Origin: Bacteroidales bacterium
Lineage (GTDB): Bacteria; Bacteroidota; Bacteroidia; Bacteroidales; UBA12077
Assembly: GCA_028282785.1 (NCBI GenBank)
Contig: JANQHE010000058.1
Location: 1 to 48,751, forward strand
Length of the DNA stretch: 48,751 nt
Reading direction: 5' to 3'
In this document: positions 8,624 to 16,659 of the stretch, piece by piece
Layout of the letters: each line of letters opens with the position of its first letter
Numbering within the stretch: position 1 is the first letter of the stretch
Made by a program: the position numbers and the translations under genes
The notes under the pieces: model-generated
What the model saw: the letters and a program-made list of their open reading frames with translations, nothing else
What the model was told of the DNA's origin: nothing
Database searches by the model: none

Positions 8624-9475
8624 ATGAGTAAACTTTGGAAAAATACAATTATCAGTTTTGCAATATTTTTTGCAGCCTTGGGCTTTGTTATAGCTTTTGT
8701 TAATTTGGAGCAATATTGCATAGTTGAGAAAAATGATGGGTATGTCGGAGCGTTCTTTGCACTTGCTGGAGTTTTGCTCTATTTTGCTGCCCTTATGTAT
8801 CAAATAAAAGAGTACAAACTTCAAGTTGAAGAGCTTAAAAAATCAGTCGAAGCTCAAACAAAATCAAGCACTGAGTTGGAGGGGCAACGTAGAATTCTTG
8901 AAAAACAAAAAACAATTCTCATAGAACAAAACGGCAACAATCTGATATTTAAAAACATTGATTATTTTAATGAATTTAAACAACGAAACAAAACACAAGA
9001 ATGTATAGAAGAATTTATAAAATCATATTGTGATATTTACAGCAACAAGTGGAATAAATTAGTAGCAAAAGAAGTATTTAATTATGATGAACTTGTTATT
9101 TTGATACAATTAGACTTGAAGTCTTATTTAGAGCTTTACCAGCACAGTCCTATTCTTAGAAAGTATGTTCAAACAGCATACAATATCTTATATCTTATTG
9201 ACGAACATAATAACACATTTAATGAAAGGAATAATTATTTAAAATCATTATTTTATAACCAACAAAATGGTTACGAAACATCTCTAATCTATCTTTTCAA
9301 CTTAATTCCTGTTGGTTGGGGTATATATGAGAATCTAAGTTGGAGCAATTATGAAACGATCGAAATTCTTAATGTTATATCAAACAATTCTGATTTTAAT
9401 AAAAAAGCTTTGGATACAAAAAAATTAACAACTGCTTTTATTAAAGTTAAACAGGGTAATAATAAAAAAATTTAA
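8624..9475 (+). CDS. Two-helix membrane coiled-coil protein, AbiC-like topology
   Basis: The 283-residue protein has two N-terminal membrane helices (about residues 7-25 and 41-60), then a long charged coiled coil (about 63-110: YKLQVEELKKSVEAQ...ELEGQRRILEKQKTIL), and a soluble helical domain of about 170 residues rich in Tyr, Phe and Asn. This order, two helices then QIKEYKLQ-type coiled coil then cytoplasmic domain, is the layout of proteins annotated as putative phage abortive infection proteins (putAbiC group). No catalytic motif is visible, and the match is by layout, not by a diagnostic motif. The gene is free-standing, 322 bp after the HEPN-like gene and followed by about 450 bp of palindrome-rich non-coding DNA. 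Confidence 0.55.
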   Translation: MSKLWKNTIISFAIFFAALGFVIAFVNLEQYCIVEKNDGYVGAFFALAGVLLYFAALMYQIKEYKLQVEELKKSVEAQTKSSTELEGQRRILEKQKTILIEQNGNNLIFKNIDYFNEFKQRNKTQECIEEFIKSYCDIYSNKWNKLVAKEVFNYDELVILIQLDLKSYLELYQHSPILRKYVQTAYNILYLIDEHNNTFNERNNYLKSLFYNQQNGYETSLIYLFNLIPVGWGIYENLSWSNYETIEILNVISNNSDFNKKALDTKKLTTAFIKVKQGNNKKI

Positions 9476-9499
9476 CATTAGTAGTTTTAACCCCATTGG

Positions 9500-9519
9500 G
9501 CTTAGGCTCCAACCTAAGC
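9500..9519. repeat. Inverted repeat, 7-bp arms
   Basis: GCTTAGG (9500-9506) and CCTAAGC (9513-9519) pair around CTCCAA, shortly after the stop of the coiled-coil gene. It lacks a T run, so it is not a clear terminator. It is the first of several palindromes in the 9476-9932 gap, which holds no supported gene. Confidence 0.5.
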
Positions 9520-9679
9520 TGTCCTATTAACTAAAGCTCCACCTTATACCTGTTTTAATTTCGCAAGTCACGGTGTGAGTTCTCGAATAATAGCCATCTG
9601 GTAAAATCAATTAGGTAAAATTTACAGATGACTCACGCCATGGCTATTAAACGCTTAAGCAAAAAGCTCCCTGTTGTTG

Positions 9680-9694
9680 CAAGATTGCATCTTG
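9680..9694. repeat. Short palindrome CAAGAT-TGC-ATCTTG
   Basis: Perfect 6-bp arms around TGC lie in a non-coding stretch between unrelated genes. Just before it, 9583-9648 contains a looser inverted pair (AATAGCCAT / ATGGCTATT). Likely a small dispersed repeat; no function is proposed. Confidence 0.4.
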
Positions 9695-9717
9695 TACACA
9701 GCGAAGCAGAAAACCAG

Positions 9718-9795
9718 ACCTGTCAGGTTTAAGTAATTATAATGTAGGTAAATATTGTACTGTAAACCGTTTTAATAAAAGCAAACCTGACAGGT
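9718..9795. repeat. ACCTGTCAGGTTT inverted repeat pair
   Basis: The 13-base arm ACCTGTCAGGTTT (9718-9730) is perfectly complementary to AAACCTGACAGGT (9783-9795), with a 52-bp AT-rich spacer. Each arm also contains its own CCTGTCAGG / CCTGACAGG near-palindrome. The pair could fold into a cruciform or an RNA hairpin. Its position between a free-standing gene and an XRE regulator fits an intergenic palindromic repeat family; I see no ORF in the spacer. Confidence 0.65.
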
Positions 9796-9932
9796 TTTGT
9801 CTAAATAAATATTTTAAAAAAATACTTTGAAGTTAAGGTTTGCTTTTCAGGTACCTGCATCTTCAAAAACTAATTTTGCTCATAAACATTAAAATACTAA
9901 ATTAGCGTTTGTATAAATCTAAAATAAATACC

Positions 9933-10367
9933 ATGAATCCCATAACAACGGCCAATAAACTAAAAACACTTCGAAGCTTAAAAGGATTAACCTCCGAACA
10001 AGTTGCAAAAAAAGCAGAATTAAACCTGAATGATTACAAAATACTTGAATCCGGGAAAGTTGCCGTTTCAGTAGAAAAACTCGAGAAAGTATGTAATGCT
10101 TTAGGGATTGATTATAAAGAATGGTTCGAAGAAGATAAATCAAATGTGTATGTAAATAATGGTGAAGTTAAGGGAAGTGGTGGTAACTTAGTCGATTGCG
10201 AAAACTGCTACTTTTACGAACGTTCCGAAGAAGATACAAAAATGCTGGAACAATTATCCGCAATAACCGAAATATTGACAAAAAAACTCGACGATGAAAT
10301 TCTAACAAGGCGCGTAGAACAAGTTCTAAAGAAAAACCCCGATTTATTAGATAATAAAGAAGACTAG
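9933..10367 (+). CDS. XRE-family helix-turn-helix regulator
   Basis: Residues about 6-60 form an XRE/Cro-type HTH (KLKTLRSLKGLTSEQVAKKAELNLNDYKILESG), followed by a tail with a DCENCYFYE segment and a C-terminal helical region (LEQLSAITEILTKKL...LKKNPDLL). I chose the ATG at 9933; an upstream in-frame TTG at 9909 would add eight residues but lacks a better context. The two close cysteines (CENC) are not enough to claim metal binding. It is 162 bp upstream of the HigBA pair but has its own antitoxin-like gene elsewhere, so it is probably an independent regulator. Its target is unknown. Confidence 0.75.
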   Translation: MNPITTANKLKTLRSLKGLTSEQVAKKAELNLNDYKILESGKVAVSVEKLEKVCNALGIDYKEWFEEDKSNVYVNNGEVKGSGGNLVDCENCYFYERSEEDTKMLEQLSAITEILTKKLDDEILTRRVEQVLKKNPDLLDNKED

Positions 10368-10529
10368 TGCTTGAGTAAAAAGACTTCCTTATTCATTATC
10401 CCGTATATATTTAAGTTCAATAAAATTTAACTGACTTGGCTAATCTAAAGCTTAGCACTAATAAGTTTTTTCGCGAAAATTTGCTCCAGCGAAACTTTTA
10501 AGTTACCTTTGCGTTAAGCTAATTGCAAA

Positions 10530-10886
10530 GTGAAAAAGATAAGAGAAATAGTTGCTTTTAAGAATTATTTTGAAGAGTTCCTTCTGAAACAGCCTGAAAA
10601 GGTTCAGAATAAAATCTATAAAATACTTGAAGCAATTGAAATATTAGAGCAAATTCCATCAAGATACTTTAAACATATAAAGAACACAGACGGACTTTAT
10701 GAAGTTAGAGTGCAACTTGGAACTAGTATTTGGCGAGTATTTTGCTTTTTCGATGATGACAGATTAGTAATTTTGCTGAATGGTTTTCAGAAAAAGACAC
10801 AGAAGACACCAAAAGGAGAAATTCAAAAAGCAATTAGTTTAATGAAAAAGTATTACAAACAAAAGGAGCGAGAAAATGGAAACTAA
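10530..10886 (+). CDS. higB: HigB/RelE-type toxin (Gp49-like)
   Basis: The 118-residue protein has the RelE-fold layout of the HigB/phage Gp49-like group: an N-terminal helix pair, KHIKNTDGLYEVRVQLGTSIWRVFCFFDDDRLVILLNGFQKKTQKTP, then a basic C-terminal helix. The G-LYEVRV, WRVFCFFD and L-NGFQKKTQKTP blocks are the usual conserved parts. Family members are ribosome-dependent mRNA interferases neutralised by an XRE antitoxin. Translation starts with GTG at 10530 (no ATG is available close by). The coding sequence overlaps the following antitoxin gene by 11 bp, the normal toxin-first order of HigBA operons. Confidence 0.88.
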   Translation: MKKIREIVAFKNYFEEFLLKQPEKVQNKIYKILEAIEILEQIPSRYFKHIKNTDGLYEVRVQLGTSIWRVFCFFDDDRLVILLNGFQKKTQKTPKGEIQKAISLMKKYYKQKERENGN

Positions 10887-11166
10887 AGGCTGGAAAGAAA
10901 TAAAAGATAATATTTACGGTAAAGTTGGAACCGAGAGACGTGACGAACTTGAAAGAGAAACAGAAAGCTTTAAGATTGGTTTGTTGTTAAGAAAAGCTCG
11001 GGAAGAAAAGCATCTGACCCAAAGAGAACTTGGAGAAATTATAAATAAAAAGAGAACGTTCATTTCACGGGTTGAAAATGATGGTTCCAACATCACGTTA
11101 AAAACACTTTTTGACATTGTAGAAAAAGGTTTAGGTGGAAAAGTTAGTATCTCAATTGACATATAA
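10876..11166 (+). CDS. higA: HigA-type XRE antitoxin
   Basis: The 96-residue protein carries an N-terminal linker (KGWKEIKDNIYGKVGTERRDELE) that is typical of antitoxins paired with Gp49-like toxins, then an HTH at about residues 34-85 (LLLRKAREEKHLTQRELGEIINKKRTFISRVENDG). It should bind and neutralise the toxin encoded at 10530-10886 and repress the operon. It starts inside the toxin gene (11-bp overlap), which suggests translational coupling. No clear operator palindrome was identified ahead of the pair. Confidence 0.88.
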   Translation: METKGWKEIKDNIYGKVGTERRDELERETESFKIGLLLRKAREEKHLTQRELGEIINKKRTFISRVENDGSNITLKTLFDIVEKGLGGKVSISIDI

Positions 11167-11242
11167 AAAGACTTACAATTACTAGTATTGTTTCACCCTG
11201 CATTTGGGCGTTTTTGCGGTTTGACAAAGTTTTGGCAACTTG

Positions 11243-11254
11243 CCTGCCGGCAGG
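11243..11254. repeat. Perfect 12-bp palindrome CCTGCCGGCAGG
   Basis: A GC-rich perfect palindrome in an AT-rich gap of 212 bp between higA and the next gene. Its CCTGCC/GGCAGG character is shared with the palindrome inside addA (3270-3294), so both may belong to one dispersed repeat family. There is no adjacent T run to make it a terminator. Confidence 0.5.
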
Positions 11255-11378
11255 GTATTTCTTCACTATTTAGGTAACAATTTGTAAATTTTACCTATGA
11301 CAAATACAGAGCAAAAGTTGATGACTAATAGTGGCTACTTGTTGTAAAAGAATATGAACTACTATAAAACAATAAACA

Positions 11379-12065
11379 ATGATTAAATCTAGGATTTTTT
11401 TCCTGATAATAGGAATATTCACCTCATGTTCAGTCCGGTTTATTTCAGGTGAAAGTACTTTTAATGGTAAAGTCAAATCTTGTTTATTATTAAAATACGA
11501 GGTCAATAAAATTTCCGGTAAAGTTGAAAAAGGAAAATTGCTGGATTATGGACACCAAAAATGGAACTTTGACAAAAAAGGAAACTATACAATCTATGAA
11601 TACCTCGATTCTGAATATAAAATGTTGGAAAAAACAATCCCTGAATATAGTAAGGGAAAAATATTAGAAGAAATAGTTTACAATAGGCAAAGTGAAATTG
11701 AATCTCATTCGAAATATACATATATCTCCAAAAGTGAAATTGAATTTGAAAGGTTAAATAAACATGGAACAATCCTTTTTAAGGGAACAATATTAAAAAA
11801 AGGAAATAAAATCATTCAACAAGAATTTACAGCATATCGAAATAACGAAGTCAAAGAAAGAATGAATTGCTTTTATGATTACGACCATAATGATAACTTA
11901 ATTATATTTAAGCAAACTGAGAGTAATGGTGAAATAATCTCATTAAAAAAATATCAATACCTTGAATTTGACGATAAAAAGAATTGGACTAAAAGACTAG
12001 TCTCTTATCCTGAATACACTGATAAACCTAAACATATAGAAATTCGTAAAATTGAATATTACTAG
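11379..12065 (+). CDS. Putative lipoprotein of unknown function
   Basis: The 228-residue protein starts with a short hydrophobic signal (KSRIFFLIIGIFTSC) and a lipobox-like cysteine at residue 17, so it is probably exported and lipid-anchored. The mature part is rich in Lys, Glu, Tyr and Asn with repeated beta-strand-like units of the type GNYTIYEYLDSE, KYTYISKSE and NLIIFKQTESNGE, reminiscent of YD/MORN-like beta-strand repeats in many Bacteroidota lipoproteins. I do not recognise a named family. It stands alone with its own 212-bp upstream region in the accessory stretch. Confidence 0.6.
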   Translation: MIKSRIFFLIIGIFTSCSVRFISGESTFNGKVKSCLLLKYEVNKISGKVEKGKLLDYGHQKWNFDKKGNYTIYEYLDSEYKMLEKTIPEYSKGKILEEIVYNRQSEIESHSKYTYISKSEIEFERLNKHGTILFKGTILKKGNKIIQQEFTAYRNNEVKERMNCFYDYDHNDNLIIFKQTESNGEIISLKKYQYLEFDDKKNWTKRLVSYPEYTDKPKHIEIRKIEYY

Positions 12066-12140
12066 CGTAACAGTTGCTAAAACAATCGGGTAAACAAAGA
12101 TTATTGAATACCCCTGCAAACAACAAAAAAAGTTAAAAAA

Positions 12141-12524
12141 ATGGATGTTGACATACTTTTCTGGACATATTTGATCAATGCGGTGATTTTGATAAATCAC
12201 GAGATTGATTCGGCATATTGGCAAGAATGGAAATTATTAAATCCCAACGACAAAAATGGAATAAAAGGATTTTTAATAATTCATTTCCCAATGCTCTTTG
12301 CAATTCTATATGGATTGGTCTCCCTTGAAAACGGACAATTAGCCGGACTCATTATTTCACTCTTTCTTGGGGCAAGCGGGATTTTTGCATTCTTCTTTCA
12401 TTTTTATCACCTGAGAAAGGGAAAACCGGAATTTAACAACTGGATATCAAAATTAATGTTGATTTTAACATTACCGATTTCAATTTTTCAAGTTGCATTG
12501 ACTTTAATAATCCTTTTTAATTAA
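12141..12524 (+). CDS. Small four-helix membrane protein (DUF6713-like)
   Basis: The 127-residue protein has about four hydrophobic helices. The N-terminal INHEIDSAYWQEWKLL segment (histidine and glutamate next to the first helix, then a Glu-Trp) is characteristic of the small DUF6713-type membrane proteins; a second histidine cluster HFYHLRKGKP lies between helices 3 and 4. No function is known for this group. It is 75 bp after the lipoprotein gene and 80 bp before the methyltransferase gene; each gene could be separately transcribed. Confidence 0.6.
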   Translation: MDVDILFWTYLINAVILINHEIDSAYWQEWKLLNPNDKNGIKGFLIIHFPMLFAILYGLVSLENGQLAGLIISLFLGASGIFAFFFHFYHLRKGKPEFNNWISKLMLILTLPISIFQVALTLIILFN

Positions 12525-12604
12525 CCGCTGACCGGGAACCACAGCTGTAATACCGGCCAAAGCATAACCGAAAGTTTTACAAAATAGAAAAAGACACTTG
12601 CAAC

Positions 12605-13369
12605 ATGGATAATACAGATCAAGATTTTTTAGATTCATTGGATTTGCTTGACAAAGAAATGGAAAAATATATTCCTTTTGTGCTTCAGGATTTGTGGGAG
12701 CTTGGAAGTATTCCTGAATATATTTACCAGTTGATTGATAACAATATAGATACAAAAAAAATAAAAAAGATCATGGATTTTGGCTGCGGGAAAGGAGCAG
12801 TTTTGAGTTATTTAGCAAAAAGGATGGAATTTCAGGGATTTGGAATCGATATTGTGCCTGAATTCATTGAATTTGCAAATCGACATTCGATTGAAAACTC
12901 AGTAAATGATCGATTAAACTTCAGTATTGGTGATATATTAGAGTACATAGGCCGAAATGAAAAATATGATATGGTAATCTATGGATATGACTCCGGCCTT
13001 CTTGGCGATGTATATAATACAATTTCTCAATTACAAAATAGTATATCTGATTCTGGTTATTTAATATTAGAAATAGCCTTTACGCTTGATGAAAAAGAGA
13101 GAATTGAAGGTTTGCCGGCCAAAAAGGAACTATTGGAACAACTGGACAAATCAGTTTTAAAAACAGTTGATAAAATATTCTGGGATACAAATAAAATACG
13201 AACCATCAATAATCAGAATAATCATTACATAAATAAACGGATTCAGGAATTGAAAAAGACCTATCCGGAGCAAACACAGATTTTTGAACGTTATATTTCA
13301 AATCAGATGGATGAATGTAAATTGATTGAAAACGAAATGATTTGTTCAACATGGCTAATGAGTAAATAA
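12605..13369 (+). CDS. Class I SAM-dependent methyltransferase
   Basis: Residues about 57-70 contain motif I of Rossmann-fold methyltransferases (IMDFGCGKGAVLSYLA), followed by the acidic ribose-binding strand (GFGIDIVPEFIEFA), a GDILEYIG strand and the YDMVIYGYDSGLL motif IV. The family transfers a methyl group from S-adenosylmethionine; here the substrate is not predictable. The N-terminal acidic helix (DQDFLDSLDLLDKEMEKY) and C-terminal helical region are specific to this protein. A perfect hairpin (13372-13390) begins 2 bp after the stop codon. Confidence 0.8.
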   Translation: MDNTDQDFLDSLDLLDKEMEKYIPFVLQDLWELGSIPEYIYQLIDNNIDTKKIKKIMDFGCGKGAVLSYLAKRMEFQGFGIDIVPEFIEFANRHSIENSVNDRLNFSIGDILEYIGRNEKYDMVIYGYDSGLLGDVYNTISQLQNSISDSGYLILEIAFTLDEKERIEGLPAKKELLEQLDKSVLKTVDKIFWDTNKIRTINNQNNHYINKRIQELKKTYPEQTQIFERYISNQMDECKLIENEMICSTWLMSK

Positions 13370-13371
13370 CC

Positions 13372-13525
13372 ACTTTGTGCAACACAAAGTCATAAAACAT
13401 TGCAAGCATAGTGTCATATTTAAACAACATAACATTTAATAAACAGCTTAGCAATCTGATAAACTGGAGCTTCGAATTACTTAGCTTCATACCGTCATCA
13501 GTAGTGCTCATAACGAAAACTGAAA
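13372..13525 (+). repeat. Hairpin and possible degenerate gene-end element
   Basis: ACTTTGTG (13372-13379) and CACAAAGT (13383-13390) form a perfect 8-bp hairpin right after the methyltransferase stop codon. From 13379 the sequence GCAACA, later CATAGTG, and further on GTGCTCATAACG resembles, in order, the left core, the CATAGCGG block and the right arm (CTGCTCATATTATTACCG) of the element at 8315-8491. The resemblance is weak and the call as a fourth, decayed copy is tentative. Confidence 0.3.
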
Positions 13526-13554
13526 TGTTTATTCAAAAATTAAATTAATTATAA

Positions 13555-16335
13555 ATGGATATAAAAAAACTAAAAATTATAGGTATTATTCTTTTGTTTT
13601 CACAAATTGTTAATGCAAGTGGAAAAAATGAAGTCCTCACTGCAATAAAGAATAACAACCTGGAGAAAGTACAAACCATCATTAAAAATAAAAACCAGGC
13701 AAACTGGGAAATACATAAATTGTCTGTTTTACATTATGCGGCTTATTACGGACATGATAGTATTGTTGATTACCTTGTAAAAAAAGGTGCCAATATTTTA
13801 TGGGATAATGGTTCGGATAATTCGGTATTACATGCGGCATGTCATGGCTGCATAGACTGGTTGGTTCAGGCAATACTTGCAGAAAGCACCGGGCAGGTCA
13901 ATATGCCGTTCAACATGAGTTTTCCAACTCCTGTTGAAATAGCTTCTTCCGTAGGTTGTAAAGGATCTGTTATGCAGCTATTACAAACCGGTATAATAGC
14001 AAAAAAAACCGAGGCTCTTAAAAGTGCATTAAGAAACAAAAATTACAATGAGGCCCAAATTATAATTGATTCTATTGATTTGGACACATTAAAAATAGAT
14101 GGTCAAAACCCATTATATTTCGCATATAAACTCGCAACACCGGCAGCAGTTGAATTACTGATTAAAAATAGGTTGGATATTAATACCGCATTAGATGCGG
14201 ATGGAGAAACGCTGCTTTACAAATGCCTTAAAAAACGAAAACCGGATTTCGTTAAGGTTTGCTTGCAAAATGGAGCATCTTTTGATCAAAAGGTCAAATT
14301 CAGGAATTACGGTGAACCTGTTCAGGAACTACCTGTTTTAGACTTACTTTTTAAAGGCAACTACCTGGGAGACTACAAATCTGAAAAATGGACAGATGTT
14401 GCTAATCTGATTATTAATAAGGCTGCCACTGAAAACAGCCTGTCTTCGGTAACATCCGACTATAAAACCCTCCTTGATTTGTCTGTTAGCAGAGCATACA
14501 CTTCTATTCTATTAAACCTTGTTTATCAGGGAAACAAATACGGAATTAAAATTATTCAGAATGATGGTACCGAAATTGACCCGGAAAAATACATAGCAGC
14601 ATCATCCATGAATAAAATAATGCCGGATTCGCTTCGGGTCGAAACTGAAGGACAGGAAATGTTTGATGCTATTGATATTAACGACGAAAAAAAACTCCGG
14701 CAGCTGATAAATGAAGATAAGTATTATTCATTCAACCAATATAAACGTACAATTATAAACGGAAATAAAAAACAACAGGTATATATGTTTAAATATGCTG
14801 TTAATTCAGGACATATTAACATTGTTAAATATTTACTTTCGGATAAATTCTTTAATTCGGTCAGCAAACAGGATTATTATATAGCTGCCAATAACAACGA
14901 CACGGAAATGTTTAAGTTTCTGATTAAAGCCGATGATAATTTTGAAAGGGAAGGAAAGTGGATTTTATACCATATTCATGATCCGGTTTTTGTCGAAATT
15001 CTGCTTAAAAATAAAGTAAATGCCGATGAATATATTTTTAATGGTCAATCGTTTCTGTTTTATGAATTCCGTAGGGGAAATATAGAAACAATTAACCTCT
15101 TTTTAAAATATTCAAAAGTGTTAAGCGACGATTATAAAAAAATGTTCTTTGCAATTGAGCAGAATGACATTAAGTCTGTTAGAAATATTATTAATAAGGG
15201 GGTTGACATTAATCAACCTACCTCCGGCGGGTTAACCCCTTTATGCTGGGCCGCTTACCTGGGTCGGTATGATGTGGCAAAGCTATTAATCGAAAACAAT
15301 GCAGAAGTAAGCATCTCCTGGAATAAAAAAGATGGATACGAACCATATCCCATTTATGGAAGTGCTCCTTTGCGTTGGGCCATAGAAAATGAGCATGCTG
15401 ATATTGTGAAAATGCTTATTGAACACAATGCATCACCTATAATTTATTTATTTCTAAGGGAAGGCTTAAATGCATTTCACCTGGCTGCAATTAAAGGGAA
15501 TACGGAAATCATGAAAATGCTCATGGAAGCTTATGGCAATGGAAACATTGGTTACGAAGAAAATCCCGGCACATTAAGTGCTATATATAATGTTTTTTAC
15601 GATTTAAACGATGTCAGCATCTTTAATAACAGGATTGCTACTCCTTTTGATATAGCCGCATATTATGGGCATATGGATTTATGCCAATTGTTTTTAGATC
15701 GTGGGCTTAGTGTCGACAATCCGGATAAACAGCAGCGAAATTATTATACCCCCTTGTATTTTGCTGTAGCCGGAAAACAATTAGAAACTGCCAGGTTTTT
15801 ACTTGAAAAAGGAGCTAACGTAAACTCAGATACGAATAATACAATTGTTAAGGAATGTACCAGGAACGGAACAGCAGAGCTATTAAAATTACTCATTGAT
15901 AACAGAGCTTATGTTGATAACAAGATATTGCTTGATGTAACAAGATATCTCGACCTTGAAGCCGTAAAAGCAGCTATTAATGCCGGTGGTGACAAATTAG
16001 ATTTTAACGGGAACGGCTTCAGCTTATTGTACAACGTAATAAAAAATAAACATTTAACCGATAAAACCGACTTAATAGATTACTTAATTAATAAAGGCAT
16101 AAACATTAATGAACAAAATGAAGATGGAACTACAATACTTCATCTGGCTGTTGAGGCAAATGATGAACAGTTGGTTAATTTCTTAGTGAATAAAGGTGCT
16201 GAAATCAACCTGGTTACTAATAAGAAGGCAGGATATTCAAAAAGAACTTATAAAAGTGCACTGGACCTGGCAGCTTATTACCCTATCTATCAAAAACTGA
16301 AAGAAAATGGAGCTAAGGCTGCTTGCGAGATATGA
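13555..16335 (+). CDS. Large exported ankyrin-repeat protein
   Basis: The 926-residue protein begins with a signal peptide (KLKIIGIILLFSQIVNA, cleavage near residue 22) and then consists almost wholly of ankyrin repeats of about 33 residues. Clear units include LSVLHYAAYYGHDSIVDYLVKKGA, LTPLCWAAYLGRYDVAKLLIENNA, ATPFDIAAYYGHMDLCQLFLDRGL, YTPLYFAVAGKQLETARFLLEKGA and TILHLAVEANDEQLVNFLVNKGA. There is no membrane anchor or catalytic domain, so it is likely periplasmic or secreted and acts by protein binding. The partner is unknown. It is transcribed alone: 185 bp follow the methyltransferase, and 324 bp precede the AraC-type gene. Confidence 0.85.
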   Translation: MDIKKLKIIGIILLFSQIVNASGKNEVLTAIKNNNLEKVQTIIKNKNQANWEIHKLSVLHYAAYYGHDSIVDYLVKKGANILWDNGSDNSVLHAACHGCIDWLVQAILAESTGQVNMPFNMSFPTPVEIASSVGCKGSVMQLLQTGIIAKKTEALKSALRNKNYNEAQIIIDSIDLDTLKIDGQNPLYFAYKLATPAAVELLIKNRLDINTALDADGETLLYKCLKKRKPDFVKVCLQNGASFDQKVKFRNYGEPVQELPVLDLLFKGNYLGDYKSEKWTDVANLIINKAATENSLSSVTSDYKTLLDLSVSRAYTSILLNLVYQGNKYGIKIIQNDGTEIDPEKYIAASSMNKIMPDSLRVETEGQEMFDAIDINDEKKLRQLINEDKYYSFNQYKRTIINGNKKQQVYMFKYAVNSGHINIVKYLLSDKFFNSVSKQDYYIAANNNDTEMFKFLIKADDNFEREGKWILYHIHDPVFVEILLKNKVNADEYIFNGQSFLFYEFRRGNIETINLFLKYSKVLSDDYKKMFFAIEQNDIKSVRNIINKGVDINQPTSGGLTPLCWAAYLGRYDVAKLLIENNAEVSISWNKKDGYEPYPIYGSAPLRWAIENEHADIVKMLIEHNASPIIYLFLREGLNAFHLAAIKGNTEIMKMLMEAYGNGNIGYEENPGTLSAIYNVFYDLNDVSIFNNRIATPFDIAAYYGHMDLCQLFLDRGLSVDNPDKQQRNYYTPLYFAVAGKQLETARFLLEKGANVNSDTNNTIVKECTRNGTAELLKLLIDNRAYVDNKILLDVTRYLDLEAVKAAINAGGDKLDFNGNGFSLLYNVIKNKHLTDKTDLIDYLINKGININEQNEDGTTILHLAVEANDEQLVNFLVNKGAEINLVTNKKAGYSKRTYKSALDLAAYYPIYQKLKENGAKAACEI

Positions 16336-16659
16336 TAATGTTATGAGATTAAATTAGGCCTGCATACAACAACCATAGTTAAAATCGTGTATATGAAAAA
16401 TTAACAATTCGACTATTAATTCAAGGATTACTGGTTTGATTGAATTGTCGTAAGAATGATTAAATTGTAAAAAACCATCTTTATTAATTAAGGTAAATTG
16501 TAAAAAAAATCCTGACAGTTTAAACACCGGACCAATTAAAAAATAGAACAAGTTTTGTACTATATTTCAAAATTGCTTTTAATCATATTTGTAAATAAAT
16601 AGATTTTTTATTTTTGACCGGTACTCTGTTCAAAAAATAGTGTATGAAAATCAGTTTAT
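16336..16659. other. Non-coding gap with direct repeat
   Basis: No gene is supported here. A 14-bp direct repeat TAAATTGTAAAAAA occurs at 16461-16474 and 16494-16507, centres 33 bp apart (about three helical turns), roughly 150-200 bp upstream of the AraC-type regulator. It could be a regulator-binding pair or chance in AT-rich DNA. Confidence 0.3.

Noticed and set aside
9909-9932. TTG start for the XRE gene
   Set aside because: The ATG at 9933 begins right before the helix-turn-helix and needs no rare start codon.
11243-11254. Palindrome read as a terminator of higA
   Set aside because: No T run follows and it is 77 bp past the stop codon; it fits a dispersed repeat better.
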